From the NCBI GenBank assembly GCA_030549495.1, contig JAUIRK010001047.1, forward strand, positions 496,001-560,000: DNA of 64,000 nucleotides, written 5' to 3'. The notes under the pieces were generated by a model. That model ran no database searches and was not told the DNA's origin. It was given only the letters and a program-made list of their open reading frames with translations. Shown here piece after piece: positions 23,496 through 35,096 of the stretch; position 1 is the first letter of the stretch; every line of letters begins with the position of its first letter. A program made the position numbers and the translations under genes. The DNA is from Nectonema munidae. Its lineage: Eukaryota; Nematomorpha; Nectonematoida; Nectonematidae.

Positions 23496-24623
23496 CAGGG
23501 GCGCACATTCTCAAAGTTATTGGGGGCAAATTTTTTTGTTGCAATTTTTAATTTTACTGGTCTGGAAATACCATGGAAGACCAAATAGTCAAGCAATCCT
23601 TTAAAATAGAGTTGATACAAATAAATAATGAATATAAATAAATGGATATTTTTAACAAACTTGATAAGTTTGTTATAGTATACAGCGCATACGTAAATTT
23701 ATAGGTAGATTTCAAAGCACTTTCCAGCGTGTGCTGATATGCTCGCGTAAGCTTGATAGTTGGTTAAGGAGGATGGAGATGTTGATAGAGATAGGGAGGA
23801 GTTACAGATGTTATTCTAAAATTAGAAAGGAAAGGCAGATTAGTTTATTATAGGGTTATCAACGGTGGTGAGAGTTGTTTCAATGGTGTCAATGAGGGTT
23901 GCTAGGGATTTTAGTAGTGTTGGGTGTAACAGAAGATCTGAGAGTGTTGTTGGAGATCTATTAAATAAAGAAAGGCAGCGAAATAAAAGATCTTAGCGAT
24001 GATTAGAGAAGATTTAACATGAGAAGATGAGATGGTATGGCGTTTCCATTGTGTCGCATCCGAAACGACAGTATGGATTTTCGCTAACTTTAATTCGGAA
24101 GAGATATGCTTTGCATGGGTACTAGCCAACGAATGGTTTAACGAGGTGGTGTAAATTTTTTGTTTTTGAAAGTTGTGTAAATTGTGCTGGTGTGTGGTAA
24201 ATAGGAGATTAGTGCATTTTGAGATGAAGATATGGACATCTGCCATTCTTCTAGAGAGTATAAGTGAATGTGCGTTAGAAAGGTTTTGAGAGGTGTAAGT
24301 TTGAGGTTAAGTAGTCTACGAGGGAGTTTTCGGCTATGTTTAGGTGAGCAGGGCACCAGCATAGGTGTATGTGGAAATGTTTTGTTGGAAATACCACGCG
24401 AGACCAAATATTCAAGCAATCCTTTAAAATAGAGTGTATTCAGCGCATACGTAAATTTTTAAGACTACTTTATATTTTTTAACAAAATTGATGAAATTTA
24501 AAAACTATACTTCCAGCGAAAATATTTTAATTACATAACCCATATACACTAATTAAAAAAAAATCCAAAATTATTAGGGTTGGCATAAAGGCTTTTCGCC
24601 CCACCCCTGGATATGCGCCCCTG
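23496..24623. mobile_element. hAT-type element, copy 1, rearranged
   Basis: The left end CAGGGGCGCACATTC (23496-23510) and the right end GGATATGCGCCCCTG (24609-24623) are inverted partners. A block reading GGAAATACCA ... CAATCCTTTAAAATAGAG occurs twice inside (about 23566-23618 and 24387-24433), so part of the element is duplicated around a LINE fragment. Flanking octamers acttattt and atgtaaat do not match. Both internal blocks keep an unoccupied CCTTTAAAATAGAG site that is occupied in copy 2. Confidence 0.6.
23720..24395 (-). mobile_element. LINE 3' end: RNase H and C-terminal finger (I/Jockey-like group)
   Basis: On the - strand near 24360 the frame reads CWCPAHLNIAENSLVDYLTS, matching the end of a LINE RNase H domain (W.P.H..I.GN..AD..A). 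Further on, NPYCRFGCDTMETPYHLIFSC matches the CxxC...H...C knuckle at the C-terminus of I/Jockey-type LINE proteins. Several frame changes break the reading. It lies between the two duplicated blocks of the hAT copy. Confidence 0.55.
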
Positions 24624-24661
24624 ATGTAAATTAACTATCTTAAAATGCATATATTAGAATC

Positions 24662-24811
24662 CCCCTTTCATTGAAACTAAATAATAAATAATTGAAACAT
24701 AGATGCATTTGTCCTGTAAACGGACAAAATCTATGCATATATTTGTTTTAAAGAAAATATTCGGAAAGGCTATGGTTAAATTATTTATTTTTTAGTTTCA
24801 ATGAAAGGGAG
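24662..24811. mobile_element. Palindromic MITE, about 150 bp
   Basis: CCCTTTCATTGAAACTAAAT (from 24663) recurs as its reverse complement, AGTTTCAATGAAAGGG, ending at 24810. The arms extend to about 32 bp. An inner pair around TTTGTCC..GGACAAAA makes nearly the whole element foldable. No coding capacity; superfamily unclear. Confidence 0.6.
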
Positions 24812-25699
24812 TCACTTCTTTGTAATCATGTTCGCTCCATTATTAACTCTGTATCTCTACGAGCGCAAGGTATGAGTTTGTCATGCCGCGGGCCCTTTCC
24901 GAAGAAATATGCCTTTTGTGGCTAAAACTATATTGAAAATTTGTGTTACGACAATCGACCGCCCTATCCGAACTTCATAGTCAAGCCTTCCTATGTTCCA
25001 GCCTGCTAAATCTGTAGTTCAACTAATTAGAGTTCGGTTCGACACCAATTTATGATTTCAGCTTTCTTCTAGTGGCCCAAGACTGTTCTTAAGTTTTACT
25101 TGCACTTTGGAGAGAGCCGTATTTTTCACCTTATAGGCCCAGACCCGTTGCCCAAGACACCTTTGACATGATCACAAGGGGTAGCTAGTTTTTGCGCATT
25201 CAACAAATTTATCTGTGCTATCATTAGCTTCCCTCTCTTCTATATTCGATAAGTTTGTTTCTTCCATTTGTGATGATAATCTTGATGTCTCAATGCTTTC
25301 AAGCCAGTCGTCGTCCAATATGGTCGCATGAAATGTTCTGCTAATAAGTTGTTAGTAGATTCGAGTGATCAAGTGACATTTCAAATCACGAATTGCGAAG
25401 ATAAAATCATGAAGGTAAGCATGGGAAGCAGATGATCTTAAAAAACATCAATAACCAAAGTTAACTCATCAGGTTACAAACGGTAGATAGCCCACCAGAA
25501 ATCTTATGGATGACGACATTGTGGGACTACCAATCCATACAACAATTGGTTTCAGAGCAGGATTTTGAGAATTTAAAGATAGGAGTGTGAGTCGATATCT
25601 AATAAACTTAAGAGTTATGTTTTTTTTTAATATTTTTAATAATGAAAAAATAGTTTAATTTTTCAAGCATATGGAGCGACCCTTCTTTAATCTTTAGAT
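24812..25699. other. Unassigned tract with gene-like composition
   Basis: 24830-25560 has more balanced base composition than its surroundings, which suggests former coding sequence. I could not match any frame on either strand to a family; every frame is cut by stops. Confidence 0.35.
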
Positions 25700-26225
25700 G
25701 AATTTCATGATTTATTGGGGAATGTAAGAGTTCTAAATGCAAAGGTATGAATATTTAAACAAAATCAATGAGCCATGTCAATTTATTTGAAACATTATGT
25801 TTAGATATGATTTATAGTTTTATCGATTCAATAAAAGATAACATATTGAAATTTAAAGTTAAGATCGAGTTTGTATTGTCTAAATTGAAAAAATCTTTAG
25901 GCATCATCAAATTTACGAAAATAATTTTCCCTATTAACATTAGTATGTTGTTGTATAAAATAATAGATTATAATATGATCAACGATGGTCTTTGAAATCT
26001 TTACGATATGAAAGTATAAAAGTTATCAACATTTACAGACTGGGAGTGGGAATTGCAATTATAAAAATTTTTTACTATGATGAATTCAGTTCTTTCGTTT
26101 TTTTTAATAATAAATGGATAATAAATAAGTATATTATATATGTTATTATGATATCTATATTTCTACCTTACACATATTTAGTTAACAGAATTATTCAATC
26201 TAAAAAATTAAGTTATGCATCTTGA
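25700..26225 (+). mobile_element. LINE reverse-transcriptase thumb fragment
   Basis: The frame at 25768-25995 (KIEFVLSKLKKSLGIIKFTK, then IIFPINISMLLYKIID) resembles the KI.KS.GIL.K.R..LP...L..LY..LI.P.L.YG pattern after the RT core of CR1/Jockey-like LINEs. The following frame (25992-26225) may be its continuation. It is heavily AT-mutated. The call rests on one motif. Confidence 0.4.
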
Positions 26226-27454
26226 AAAACCCTTCTTTAACGAACCCTTTCGGTTCACATATGTAACTTACTTTTTTAAGTTGTAATTTGTCTCCTTAAT
26301 CATTTGTATCAAAACATGCACATAGCAAACTATGGAATAGAAATAACCGTAATATGCAGATTCAGAATGTATATATATTTATTTATTTTTATATTAATTA
26401 ATATTTGTACACCTTAAACTTTTTTTCGTTGCACATAATCTTATAATTTTCCAATAAATTCTTCTAAAATCATTGTTGTCAAGTTTAAAGCATAACCAAA
26501 AATATCGAAGGAAAAGCAATTTGCATTTACATTTTACTTTTCTTCCTAGTTTCTATTCTACTCCTTTGTAACAATATGAATATTATTTGAAAAACTTATA
26601 ATTCAAAAAATCTAAAAAATAAAAATATTCATTAATTTTATCAGATTTAATGTTAAGTAACCTAAGTTAACTGTTCTGTTTAAAGTAACAATTTATGTTC
26701 AACTTTGCTTATATGTAGAAACCTGCTTTGTTACAGAAATATGCTTCATTTAGGCTATATTTATCTACTTATGTTTATTTAATTTTATATTTACTAATTT
26801 TTTAATTTTTTGGTAAACATTAAAATGTCTTATTTTTTAATATTTTTAACTAATGTAACTAAGTTTCTAATTTAATATAAAAGACCTATAATAAAAATAT
26901 ATAAACATTATCTATGCCTCAAATTTAAAAATCATAAATTTGATTGAAAAGAAATCAAAATAAATAAATTAAATGGAACACGATCTTTTATATAAAACTC
27001 GAAACTTAGTTACATTAGTTACTTTTATGCTAAATATTAAAAATTCGTATATTTTTTATAATTTATAAAATTATCTGAAAAATATCAAGTGATCAAAATA
27101 ATTTTACAATAAATATCATCTAAAAACTCTAAATTTCATTATCTTATACTATACATTATCTAATTTTATTATTTTATACGTGTATATAAAATAATAAATT
27201 GATTTTCGTTTATAAATATTCAAAAGACATTGTCGCTTAGCGCTCTTGAAGATCCTTATGTACAGTAAAACCTAATTTAAAATTAAAAACTTAATTTCTA
27301 TGCCTACCAGTTTTTATTTTTATCAATGAATCTTGATTGAACTTATTCTACTTTCATATGCGACCACATTTTAACAAAACACTTTTTATCTTTTCTTTAA
27401 TTCGCATCTCTTAACTTTTTTAATTCCAAAATGCTTGTTCATTAACAAATTTGT
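26226..27454. other. AT-rich intergenic tract
   Basis: Extremely A+T-rich with no frame, RNA gene or repeat end that I can support. Confidence 0.45.
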
Positions 27455-27560
27455 CGACAGATGGCCTAGTGGTAAGATGTTGGTGTCTCTATCCAGATAG
27501 TCTGGTTTCGATCCCTGATTGTGACGATCCTTACTGTCTGCCCATCTATGGAAGATTATT
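27455..27560 (+). repeat. tRNA-derived SINE head
   Basis: A perfect A box TGGCCTAGTGG (27462-27472) and a B box GGTTTCGATCC (27504-27514) sit 31 bp apart, the spacing of a tRNA. The tRNA-like body is followed by a short unrelated tail. Arms do not pair as a full cloverleaf. Confidence 0.6.
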
Positions 27561-28099
27561 CTTTTCTTGAATGCGATAAAAATGTCTTATTAAAACTTTT
27601 AATATAGCAGAGGCACACATCCTTAAAATTATTGTGGCGAAATTTTTTTTTTTGCAATTTTCAAAATTACTGGTCTGGAAATACCACTGGAGAACAGATA
27701 TTCAAGCAATCCTTTAACCCTATTAGTGCTGGGGGGGGGGGGCGTCCTTCACTAAAAAATTAATTGTAGAAAATTGGCTGAATCATATCCTTTCAAATTT
27801 TGTGACATTTCCTAAAATCGCTAGCTGCATCTTTTGAAACCATTTTCATGGTAGTTGAATGACCCCTTCATGTCGAAAACTGTCAATCAAAATAAAAAAT
27901 TAAAATTTTTCAGCAAAATTTTGACATTATCTCTACTTAACCTTATAACTTAGGATCTATATTATATAATACCCTAAAAATTTATAATTATATACAGTTT
28001 GGAACGCATAACACTTTATATATTTAATTTTTTCAATAATTATGGCTAATTTTTAGAAAATGTCAATCAAAATTTTGATTGATCAAAAATATATCTAAT

Positions 28100-30720
28100 A
28101 AAATATACCTTTAAATTTTACATAAAATATATGTTTTTATACTAAATCGGTCATGCTGTTTTCATTTCTGGACTCATTTTTTACATTTAGGATTTGAAAA
28201 TACCTATAAGTATTAATCAAATTTGCGGTTTACTTCTGAAAATTGTCTCCAAAAACATTCCTTCACATTTTACATAAAATATATGTGTTATACTAAATCG
28301 GCCATGCTGGTTTCATTTCTGGACTAATTTTTTACGTTTAGGATCTGTAAATACCTATAAGTGTTAATCAAATTTGCGGTTTACTTCTAAAAATTATCTC
28401 CAAAAACGTTCATTCAAATTTTACAATGAAATATATGTGTTATACTAAATCGGCCATGCTGATTTCATTTCTAGACTAATTTTTTACGTTTAGGATCTGG
28501 AAATACCTATAAGTGTTAATCAAATTTGCGGTTTACTTCTAAAAATTGTCTCCAAAAACATTCATTCAAATTTTACAATGAAATATATGTTTTATACCAA
28601 ATCAACCATGCTGTTTTCATTTCTGAACTCATTTTTCAAATTTAGAGATTTTAAAATACCAGTCAAAATTTGCGGTTTACTTCTAAAAGCTATCTCCAAA
28701 TATATTCTCTCAATTTTACATGAAATATTTGTTTTTATACCAAATCGATCATGCTGTTTTCATTTTTGAACCCATTTTTTACATTTAGGATTTGAAAATA
28801 CCTATAAGTATTAATCAAATTTGCGGTTTACTTCTGAAAATTGTCTCCAAAAACATTCCTTCACATTTTACATAAAATATATGTGTTATACTAAATCGGC
28901 CATGTTGGTTTCATTTCTGGACTAATTTTTTACGTTTAGGATCTGTAAATACCTATAAGTGTTAATCAAATTTGCGGTTTACTTCTAAAAATTATCTCCA
29001 AAAACGTTCATTCAAATTTTACAATGAAATATATGTGTTATACTAAATCGGCCATGCTGGTTTCATTTCTGGACTCATTTTTTACATTTAGGATTTGAAA
29101 ATACCTATAAGTATTAATCAAATTTGCGATTTACTTCTGAAAATTGTCTCCAAAAACATTCCTTCACATTTTACATAAAATATATGTGTTATACTAAATC
29201 GGCCATGCTGATTTCATTTCTAGACTAATTTTTTACGTTTAGGATCTGGAAATACCTATAAGTGTTAATCAAATTTGCGGTTTACTTCTAAAAATTGTCT
29301 CCAAAAACATTCATTCAAATTTTACAATGAAATATATGTTTTATACCAAATCAACCATGCTGTTTTCATTTCTGAACTCATTTTTCAAATTTAGAGATTT
29401 TAAAATACCAGTCAAAATTTGCGGTTTACTTCTAAAAGCTATCTCCAAATATATTCTCTCAATTTTACATGAAATATTTGTTTTTATACCAAATCGATCA
29501 TGCTGTTTTCATTTTTGAACCCATTTTTTACATTTAGGATTTGAAAATACCTATAAGTATTAATCAAATTTGCGGTTTACTTCTGAAAATTGTCTGCAAA
29601 AACATTCATTCAAATTTTACAATGAAATATATGTTTTATACCAAATCAACCATGCTGTTTTCATTTCTGAACTCATTTTTCAAATTTAGAGATTAAAATA
29701 TCAGTCAAAATTTGCGGTTTACTTCTAAAAGCTATCTCCAAATATATTCTCTCAATTTTACATGAAATATTTGTTTTTATACCAAATCGATCATGATGTT
29801 TTCATTTTTGAACCCATTTTTTACATTTAGGATATGAAAATACCTATAAGTATTAATCAAATTTGCGGTTTACTTCTGAAAATTGTCTCCAAAAATATTC
29901 TCTTTAAATATATGTTTTTAAACCAAATCAATCATGCTGTTTTCATTTCTGAACTCATTTTTTACATTTAGGATGTGAAAATACCTATAAGTGCTTATCA
30001 AATTTGCGATTTACTTCTTAAAATTGTCTCCAAAAACATTCATTCAAATTTTACAATTAAATATATGTTTTTATACCAAATCAACCATGCTAGTTTCATT
30101 TATGGACTCAATTTTTGCAGTTTGAATTTGAAAATACATATAAGTATCAATTAAATTTGCGTTTAGTTATAAAATTTGTTTTTATAGCAAATAGATCATG
30201 ATGATTTCACTTCTGAACACAGTTTTCGCATTTAGAGGTTTTACTGTTAGTGTCAATCAAATTTGCGGTTTATGTCTGAAAACGATATCCCAAAATATTC
30301 TCTCTAATTTTACATGAAATATATGTTTTTATACCAATTCGACCATGATAATTTTTATTTCTGAAATCATTTTTTGCATTTAGAGGTTTTAAATGTCTGA
30401 AAGTGTCAATCAAATTTCCGATTTACGTCTAATGTCTGCAGAAATATTTTTGAAATTTAAATAAAATATGTGTTTTTATGCCAAATGGAAGATGCTGGTT
30501 TCATTTTTGGACTCAGGCTTGGCATTTATGGATTTAAAATATCTGAAAGCTTGAATAAGATTTGCGGTTTACTTCTAGATACTGTCTTCAAAAATATTTT
30601 CAAAAAAATAAAATATCTGTTTTATACCAAATCGACTATGCTTATTTTATTTCTGTACTGGATTTTGGATAATACGGTTAAAAAATATCTCGAAGTGGCA
30701 ATTGAATTAGTAATGTATGC
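28100..30720. repeat. Tandem array, unit about 151 bp, about 17 units
   Basis: The phrase TTTGCGGTTTACTTCT recurs at about 28222, 28373, 28525, 28669, 28820, 28971, 29123, 29274, 29418 and on to 30561. Spacing is mostly 151-152 bp, with shorter 141-144-bp variants. Units diverge towards the right. Blocks offset by 749 bp (five units) are nearly identical: the 63-codon frames at 28578 and 29327 translate identically, showing a higher-order repeat. These frames are not genes. Confidence 0.9.
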
Positions 30721-31829
30721 CTGAAAATCAGTTCTGTAAAAAATTTTTAAAAAATCGCTGCATATTAGGTATATAGTAAAAATATACTTTTTTTTGTATA
30801 TTTTGGCTTATAATACTTTCTACAATCATCTTGAGTATGAAATATTTATTTAAAAAAAATAAAACGTATTATAAAATCTTTTGAAAATTTGTATGAGAGA
30901 AGGAACCAAGTTGAAAACTAATTGAAAAGAGAACATGTGATCAAAACAAATAATTAAAAAAAATATGTATCTTGACTAAATGGAAGATCTACAATGTTCT
31001 AATGAACTAGGAAGTGGTTTAATTATATAATATTAGATGCTTCAAAAAAGATTTTGACTGTGAAGAAGAAGTTCTTCTTTTACAAATGAAAAATATTTAA
31101 ATCTATAGGTTATCATCTAGGATTACAGTTAACATTTAGCTAAGATGGGTAGGAAATCTGAAACTTTAGAATAGGTCAGATTTATCAAAAATGGCACAGA
31201 TGCCAATATGCGGGAATTTAGTCACTATCAAGATATTTTTAATTTAAATTGAATTTGTCCATCTTTTTCCCTTTGTGTCAAAGAGATAATTTTTTAGATG
31301 AAGAACTTTGACAACTTTTTGTAATTGAACAATCAACATCACGAATGATTCATCAGAAAAAAACCTTTGAAATTAGATTGGTTGACAAATATTCAGGCCT
31401 GATAATAAAATACACGATACTGATAAAAAAGTCTAAGATCATCAAGAAGATTCTTTAATCAGAATGCTTTGAGAGAGGAAAAAAGTAATTTTATCCTTAT
31501 AAAAAAATTTTCGAACACACATTGAAGAATATAAATTTCTAATGAAAAAAGAGCTACCAAGAAAGGATCATCATAGAATGAATACCAAAATTACATACTG
31601 TAAATTATAATATGACGTAGAGACTACGAGCCGATAACGAATTTGTAGCCAAAAAGATGGAGGTCCTATCGAGTTACATAAGTTACTGTAGAATGAAATA
31701 TTTTGAGTGAAAAACACCTAAAGTTGGTTTATTAAATAAATTAAGAAAATAATTACCAAAGAAATACTGCAAGTAGAAGTTATTTTTATGTTTATATATT
31801 TGACATTGATTTACAGGTTTAATCGATTT
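30721..31829. other. Single-copy core of the TTAA element
   Basis: AT-rich, no frame of note. The same sequence recurs at 60900-61250 and 62345-63130 in the other copy, proving it is part of the element. Confidence 0.6.
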
Positions 31830-32340
31830 TTTGACAGGTTTTATTGATTTCATAAAAAATGAACATCACCATTAAATTCTGCATACTTGAAATGTATAAA
31901 AAACTTTAAAAGAATAAAAATGTTAATTTTGACAAGGGCTGTCATATTTAAATTATTTTGTCAGGTTTGACTAATTTTTTATATAAAAAAAAGGAATATA
32001 ACCAGTAAACACAGCCTACTTGAAAATGGGTATATGTGTGTAAAAAATATTATATAATTATTTAGATAAAAACTTTCTTTTTTGAGATGAGCTGTCATAT
32101 GTAAATCACTTTTTTGACAGGTTTGAATGATTTTCATAAAAAATGAATATCACCACTGAATTCAGCATATTTGAAAATGGGTATACATATGTAAAAAACT
32201 TTATATACTTATTTAGATAAAAAGTTCCTTTTTGAGATGAGCTGTCACATTTAGATCAATTTTTTGACAGGTTTGATTCATAAAAAATGAATATCACCAC
32301 TGAATTCAGCATATTTGAAATATATATGTAACATTAAAAA
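31830..32340. repeat. Second tandem array of the TTAA element, unit about 150 bp
   Basis: Units contain TTTTTTGACAGGTTTGATTG, then ATGAATATCACCACTGAATT and GAGATGAGCTGTCA. Starts near 31833, 31960, 32116 and 32266 give about four units. The unit sequence is unlike the left array though its length is similar. Confidence 0.8.
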
Positions 32341-32620
32341 TATTTATAAAAACTTATTAATATCTGAGAAAAATAGGGGGGGGGGGAGGGGCACTTTACG
32401 CCCCCAGCACTTGAGCGGACAAATCTTGCCCAGCACTAATAGGGTTAAAATAGAGTGTATTCAGCGCATACGTAAATACTACTTTATATATTTTTTTACA
32501 AAATTGATGACATTTAAAAATTATACTTCCAGCGAAAATATTTTAATTAAATTTGCATATCGCATATACACTAATTTAAAAAAAAACAAAAATTGTTGGG
32601 GCGAATAGGCTTTTCATTTG

Positions 32621-33540
32621 AAAATGAAATAGTCTATAAGGCACACTACAGGAATTGGTGAAAGGATATTTTATTGATAGAGAAAACTAAAAACAAATGA
32701 CTGAAGGTTGGAGAGTTTTATATGAGTGAATGTAGTCTGAAGGAAAAAAGTCTACTAGACACCCTGCGATGTTTATATGAAAAAAATGTGTCTGATTCAG
32801 GGGCGCACATCCTTGAAATTATTGGAGGGGGAATTATTGGGGGAATTACTTTCAAGCGTCTTCCAAAAAAGACAACACATTTTTCTGAATTCCTACTCCT
32901 CTCTTGTCTATTCTATTTCATTCTTAATTAAGCTTAATGTAAACTTTAACCCCCGCCCTATTAAGCTTAACGTCAACAATGAATGAGGACTTATATATAG
33001 CTCCTTCATTTTCACTTCAAATAGATGCGCACCATCTCCAAATTATGTGTAGAAAAGGGGTTAAGATATCAATTAACAATAAAAAAAATTGGAAATTTTA
33101 TTAAATGAAAAAAATCATTCATTAATTTTCAGTTGTTCCTTCTTCCTAAAAAAATGAAAAAAAGTTTTATTGAGAAAAATAAATTAAAAAAATACATCCG
33201 AATTACATAACTTTTCTGTGGTAATTTCTATCAAAAATATAAAACAGAACTAAAGTTAGAAATTTGGTATTAGAAATTTTTCATTCTTTTGAGTTTATAA
33301 GAATAAGTGTAAGTTAGTTAGACTCTCAAAAAAGGGTATAAAATAAAGAAAAAATTGTGCAAACAAAAATCAAACAATAAATTAAGATTGCATTACTTCA
33401 TTTTTCTCAGCATCATTCAAAAATAGTTTAAAAGCTAAATTGGTGCAAGCTACAAAAATCTACAAAAAGTAAAATAAATTTTAAAATTTTGCAATGATTT
33501 GCCTTTTATAATAAATTTTAAGGAAAAAAAGTCTATCAGA
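32621..33540. other. Intergenic with a hAT-end fragment
   Basis: CAGGGGCGCACATCC near 32798 is a second left terminus of the hAT family at 23496, followed by only about 50 bp of matching sequence. Otherwise no gene or RNA is supported. Confidence 0.4.
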
Positions 33541-33604
33541 AAAAATTTTACAGCATAACTTAAGTTTTTTGAAAACTAATTTGACGTATCCCCTACAGCC
33601 ATAC

Positions 33605-33750
33605 TCTATGGGTGGCATGGCAGGTTGGTTGAGATGTTGGACTCAGCATGGAAGCCTCTGGATTCGATTCCTCATCGATACCAATTTGTTCATAGTTTGA
33701 CATAAGCGTTACATCAGTTCCTGGTCAATGAAAACTACCTTTTACTCAAA
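33605..33750 (+). repeat. tRNA-derived SINE, copy 1 of 3
   Basis: B box GGATTCGATTCC (33660-33671) and an A-box-like GGCAGGTTGGTTGAG upstream. The same unit lies at 39455-39600 and 57183-57330, embedded in the same flanking sequence, so the three spread as part of a larger unit. Confidence 0.55.
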
Positions 33751-34479
33751 ATTGAAAAATTTGCCACATAATTAACATAAGGGGGAAAGGAGACAAAAAA
33801 AACTAATAAAGCAATTTTCACTATTTTAAAATGAAGCTGTCTGTTCTCAAAATAATAGGAGGCATAAAAAATGAGAGTTTATTTGATATTTTCACGTTTT
33901 TATAATACGCAAAAGACAACGTTGAAGTAGCTAACCCTTATAGGGTGATTTGGTAACGCTGGTATTTTTTACATTTTGTAAGGAATCATAGTATACAAAA
34001 AATGGTAGTTTAATCACTTTTCATAAAATTATTTAAGTCGAAGAACACAAAATCATAAATAAACCATTTAAACTAACATAAATCATAAAAATCATAGTAT
34101 ACATAGTTTTTTTACTATTTCTGACAGCTGTCATAAATAGATCAAGTACATATTTAACAAATGAAAATTTTTGTTTCGATATTATATTTTTATTATAATA
34201 ATCAATAATTTTCTTAAAAAAATTTAACGCGAGTCTGATATAAAATTGTAATGATTGAGAACTATTTTTCTCTCATTTAAAAACAAACAAATTTTCGTTT
34301 TTGCAAAATGTTTGGTGTATTGATGGAACTAAATTTTTACCAATAATCTGATTAATTTGAATAGCTCAACTTTGATATCATGAGGTTCTGAAAATATTTA
34401 TATTCCGCTAAAAACTAGTTTCTAATGAGATAAAATAGAATTATTTTTAATTTAACTCTAAATACAAACTAGAGAGAAG

Positions 34480-34680
34480 CAGTGGCGTAGCCAGAAAAAA
34501 GTTGATAGGGGGGGGGGGGGGCACAATTTAAAAACTTAAAAAATGTGAGCAACATTATTTATACTTTCTTGATCCTTTCATTGGAGAAATTTTCGAAAAC
34601 TGATATCGCATAAGGTGCATGGGGGACACCATGAGGTACATGGTTCATTGCCCATCATGCCCAGCCTAGCTACGCCAGTG
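34480..34680. mobile_element. hAT MITE, 201 bp, with 8-bp target duplication
   Basis: The left end CAGTGGCGTAGCCA and the right end (reverse complement CACTGGCGTAGCTA) match at 12 of 14 bases. The octamer gagagaag flanks both sides (34472-34479, 34681-34688). The sister repeat at about 40613-40630 keeps one octamer with no insert, an empty site that proves the insertion. A G-run (34508-34520) lies inside. Confidence 0.9.
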
Positions 34681-35096
34681 GAGAGAAGAGAGCAGAATGA
34701 TATAGGAGAGCTAACAAGAGAAGAGAGCTTGAATGATTGAGTTTTAGCAGAGAAGGAGACAGAAAGAGAAATAGAATCACTGACAGAAGATGAGAAAATC
34801 TAGTGGATCATCAATATCTGTTTGCTCAAAAATACTATAAGGAAACAAAACATTGCTTACTTATTGTGTGCATATTGAAACAATGGGTTATTATTATTAT
34901 ATATCTCTCACATCGTTTGTAAAATATTTTTGATAGGAATTTCAGAGCCGCCTGGCATGATGTTTGACTCGAAAGTCTGCATTCCCTTTTTTATTCACTC
35001 TTACATTATCATGTATTCGAATGATCATTAGATCTTATAATGCGATCATAATACATGTTTTATAAACAAGCAGCAACTCTTATTTATAGAAAATTA

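Larger units (their letters stand above)
27718..32444. mobile_element. TTAA-flanked, piggyBac-like non-autonomous element with two tandem arrays
   Basis: The left end TTAA-CCCTATTAGTGCTGGG (27714-27733) and the right end CCCAGCACTAATAGGG-TTAA (32429-32448) give a perfect 16-bp inverted repeat bounded by TTAA, the piggyBac target. A G-run follows the left TIR. Near the right end CCAGCACT is repeated about 26 bp inward. Two tandem arrays occupy much of the 4727-bp interior, and no transposase is encoded, so it must have been mobilised in trans. The site without the insert exists at 24415-24430. Two more copies lie at 54995-56192 (reversed) and 60745-64000. Confidence 0.85.
27605..32620. mobile_element. 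hAT-type element, copy 2, split by a TTAA element
   Basis: 27605-27713 (GCAGAGGCACACATCC ... CAATCC) and 32449-32620 (AATAGAGTGTATTCAGCGCA ...) match the two halves of copy 1 at 23496-24623. The match jumps exactly at TTAA, where a 4.7-kb element sits. The right terminus of this copy is not recognisable. Confidence 0.65.
33541..34790. repeat. Dispersed repeat, copy 1, with SINE and MITE inside
   Basis: It matches 39400-40640 over most of its length and its first 300 bp match 57110-57410. The copies share the embedded tRNA-like SINE. Here a 201-bp hAT MITE (34480-34680) interrupts it. No coding frame. It may itself be a non-autonomous hAT element, since copies 2 and 3 begin near CAGGGCGCAC. 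Confidence 0.65.

Noticed and set aside
25768-26225. Two adjacent frames as a host membrane protein
   Set aside because: Hydrophobicity follows from A+T-rich codons, and the first frame fits a LINE RT-thumb motif better.
27455-27525. Functional tRNA gene with perfect A box
   Set aside because: The stems do not form a full cloverleaf; the A and B boxes alone fit a SINE head.
28578-29518. Two identical 63-codon frames as possible duplicated genes
   Set aside because: They are frames through the 151-bp tandem repeat; identity comes from the higher-order repeat and there is no start context or domain.
31830-32340. Right array as a diverged form of the left array
   Set aside because: Unit lengths are similar but no shared phrase was found; treated as independent.
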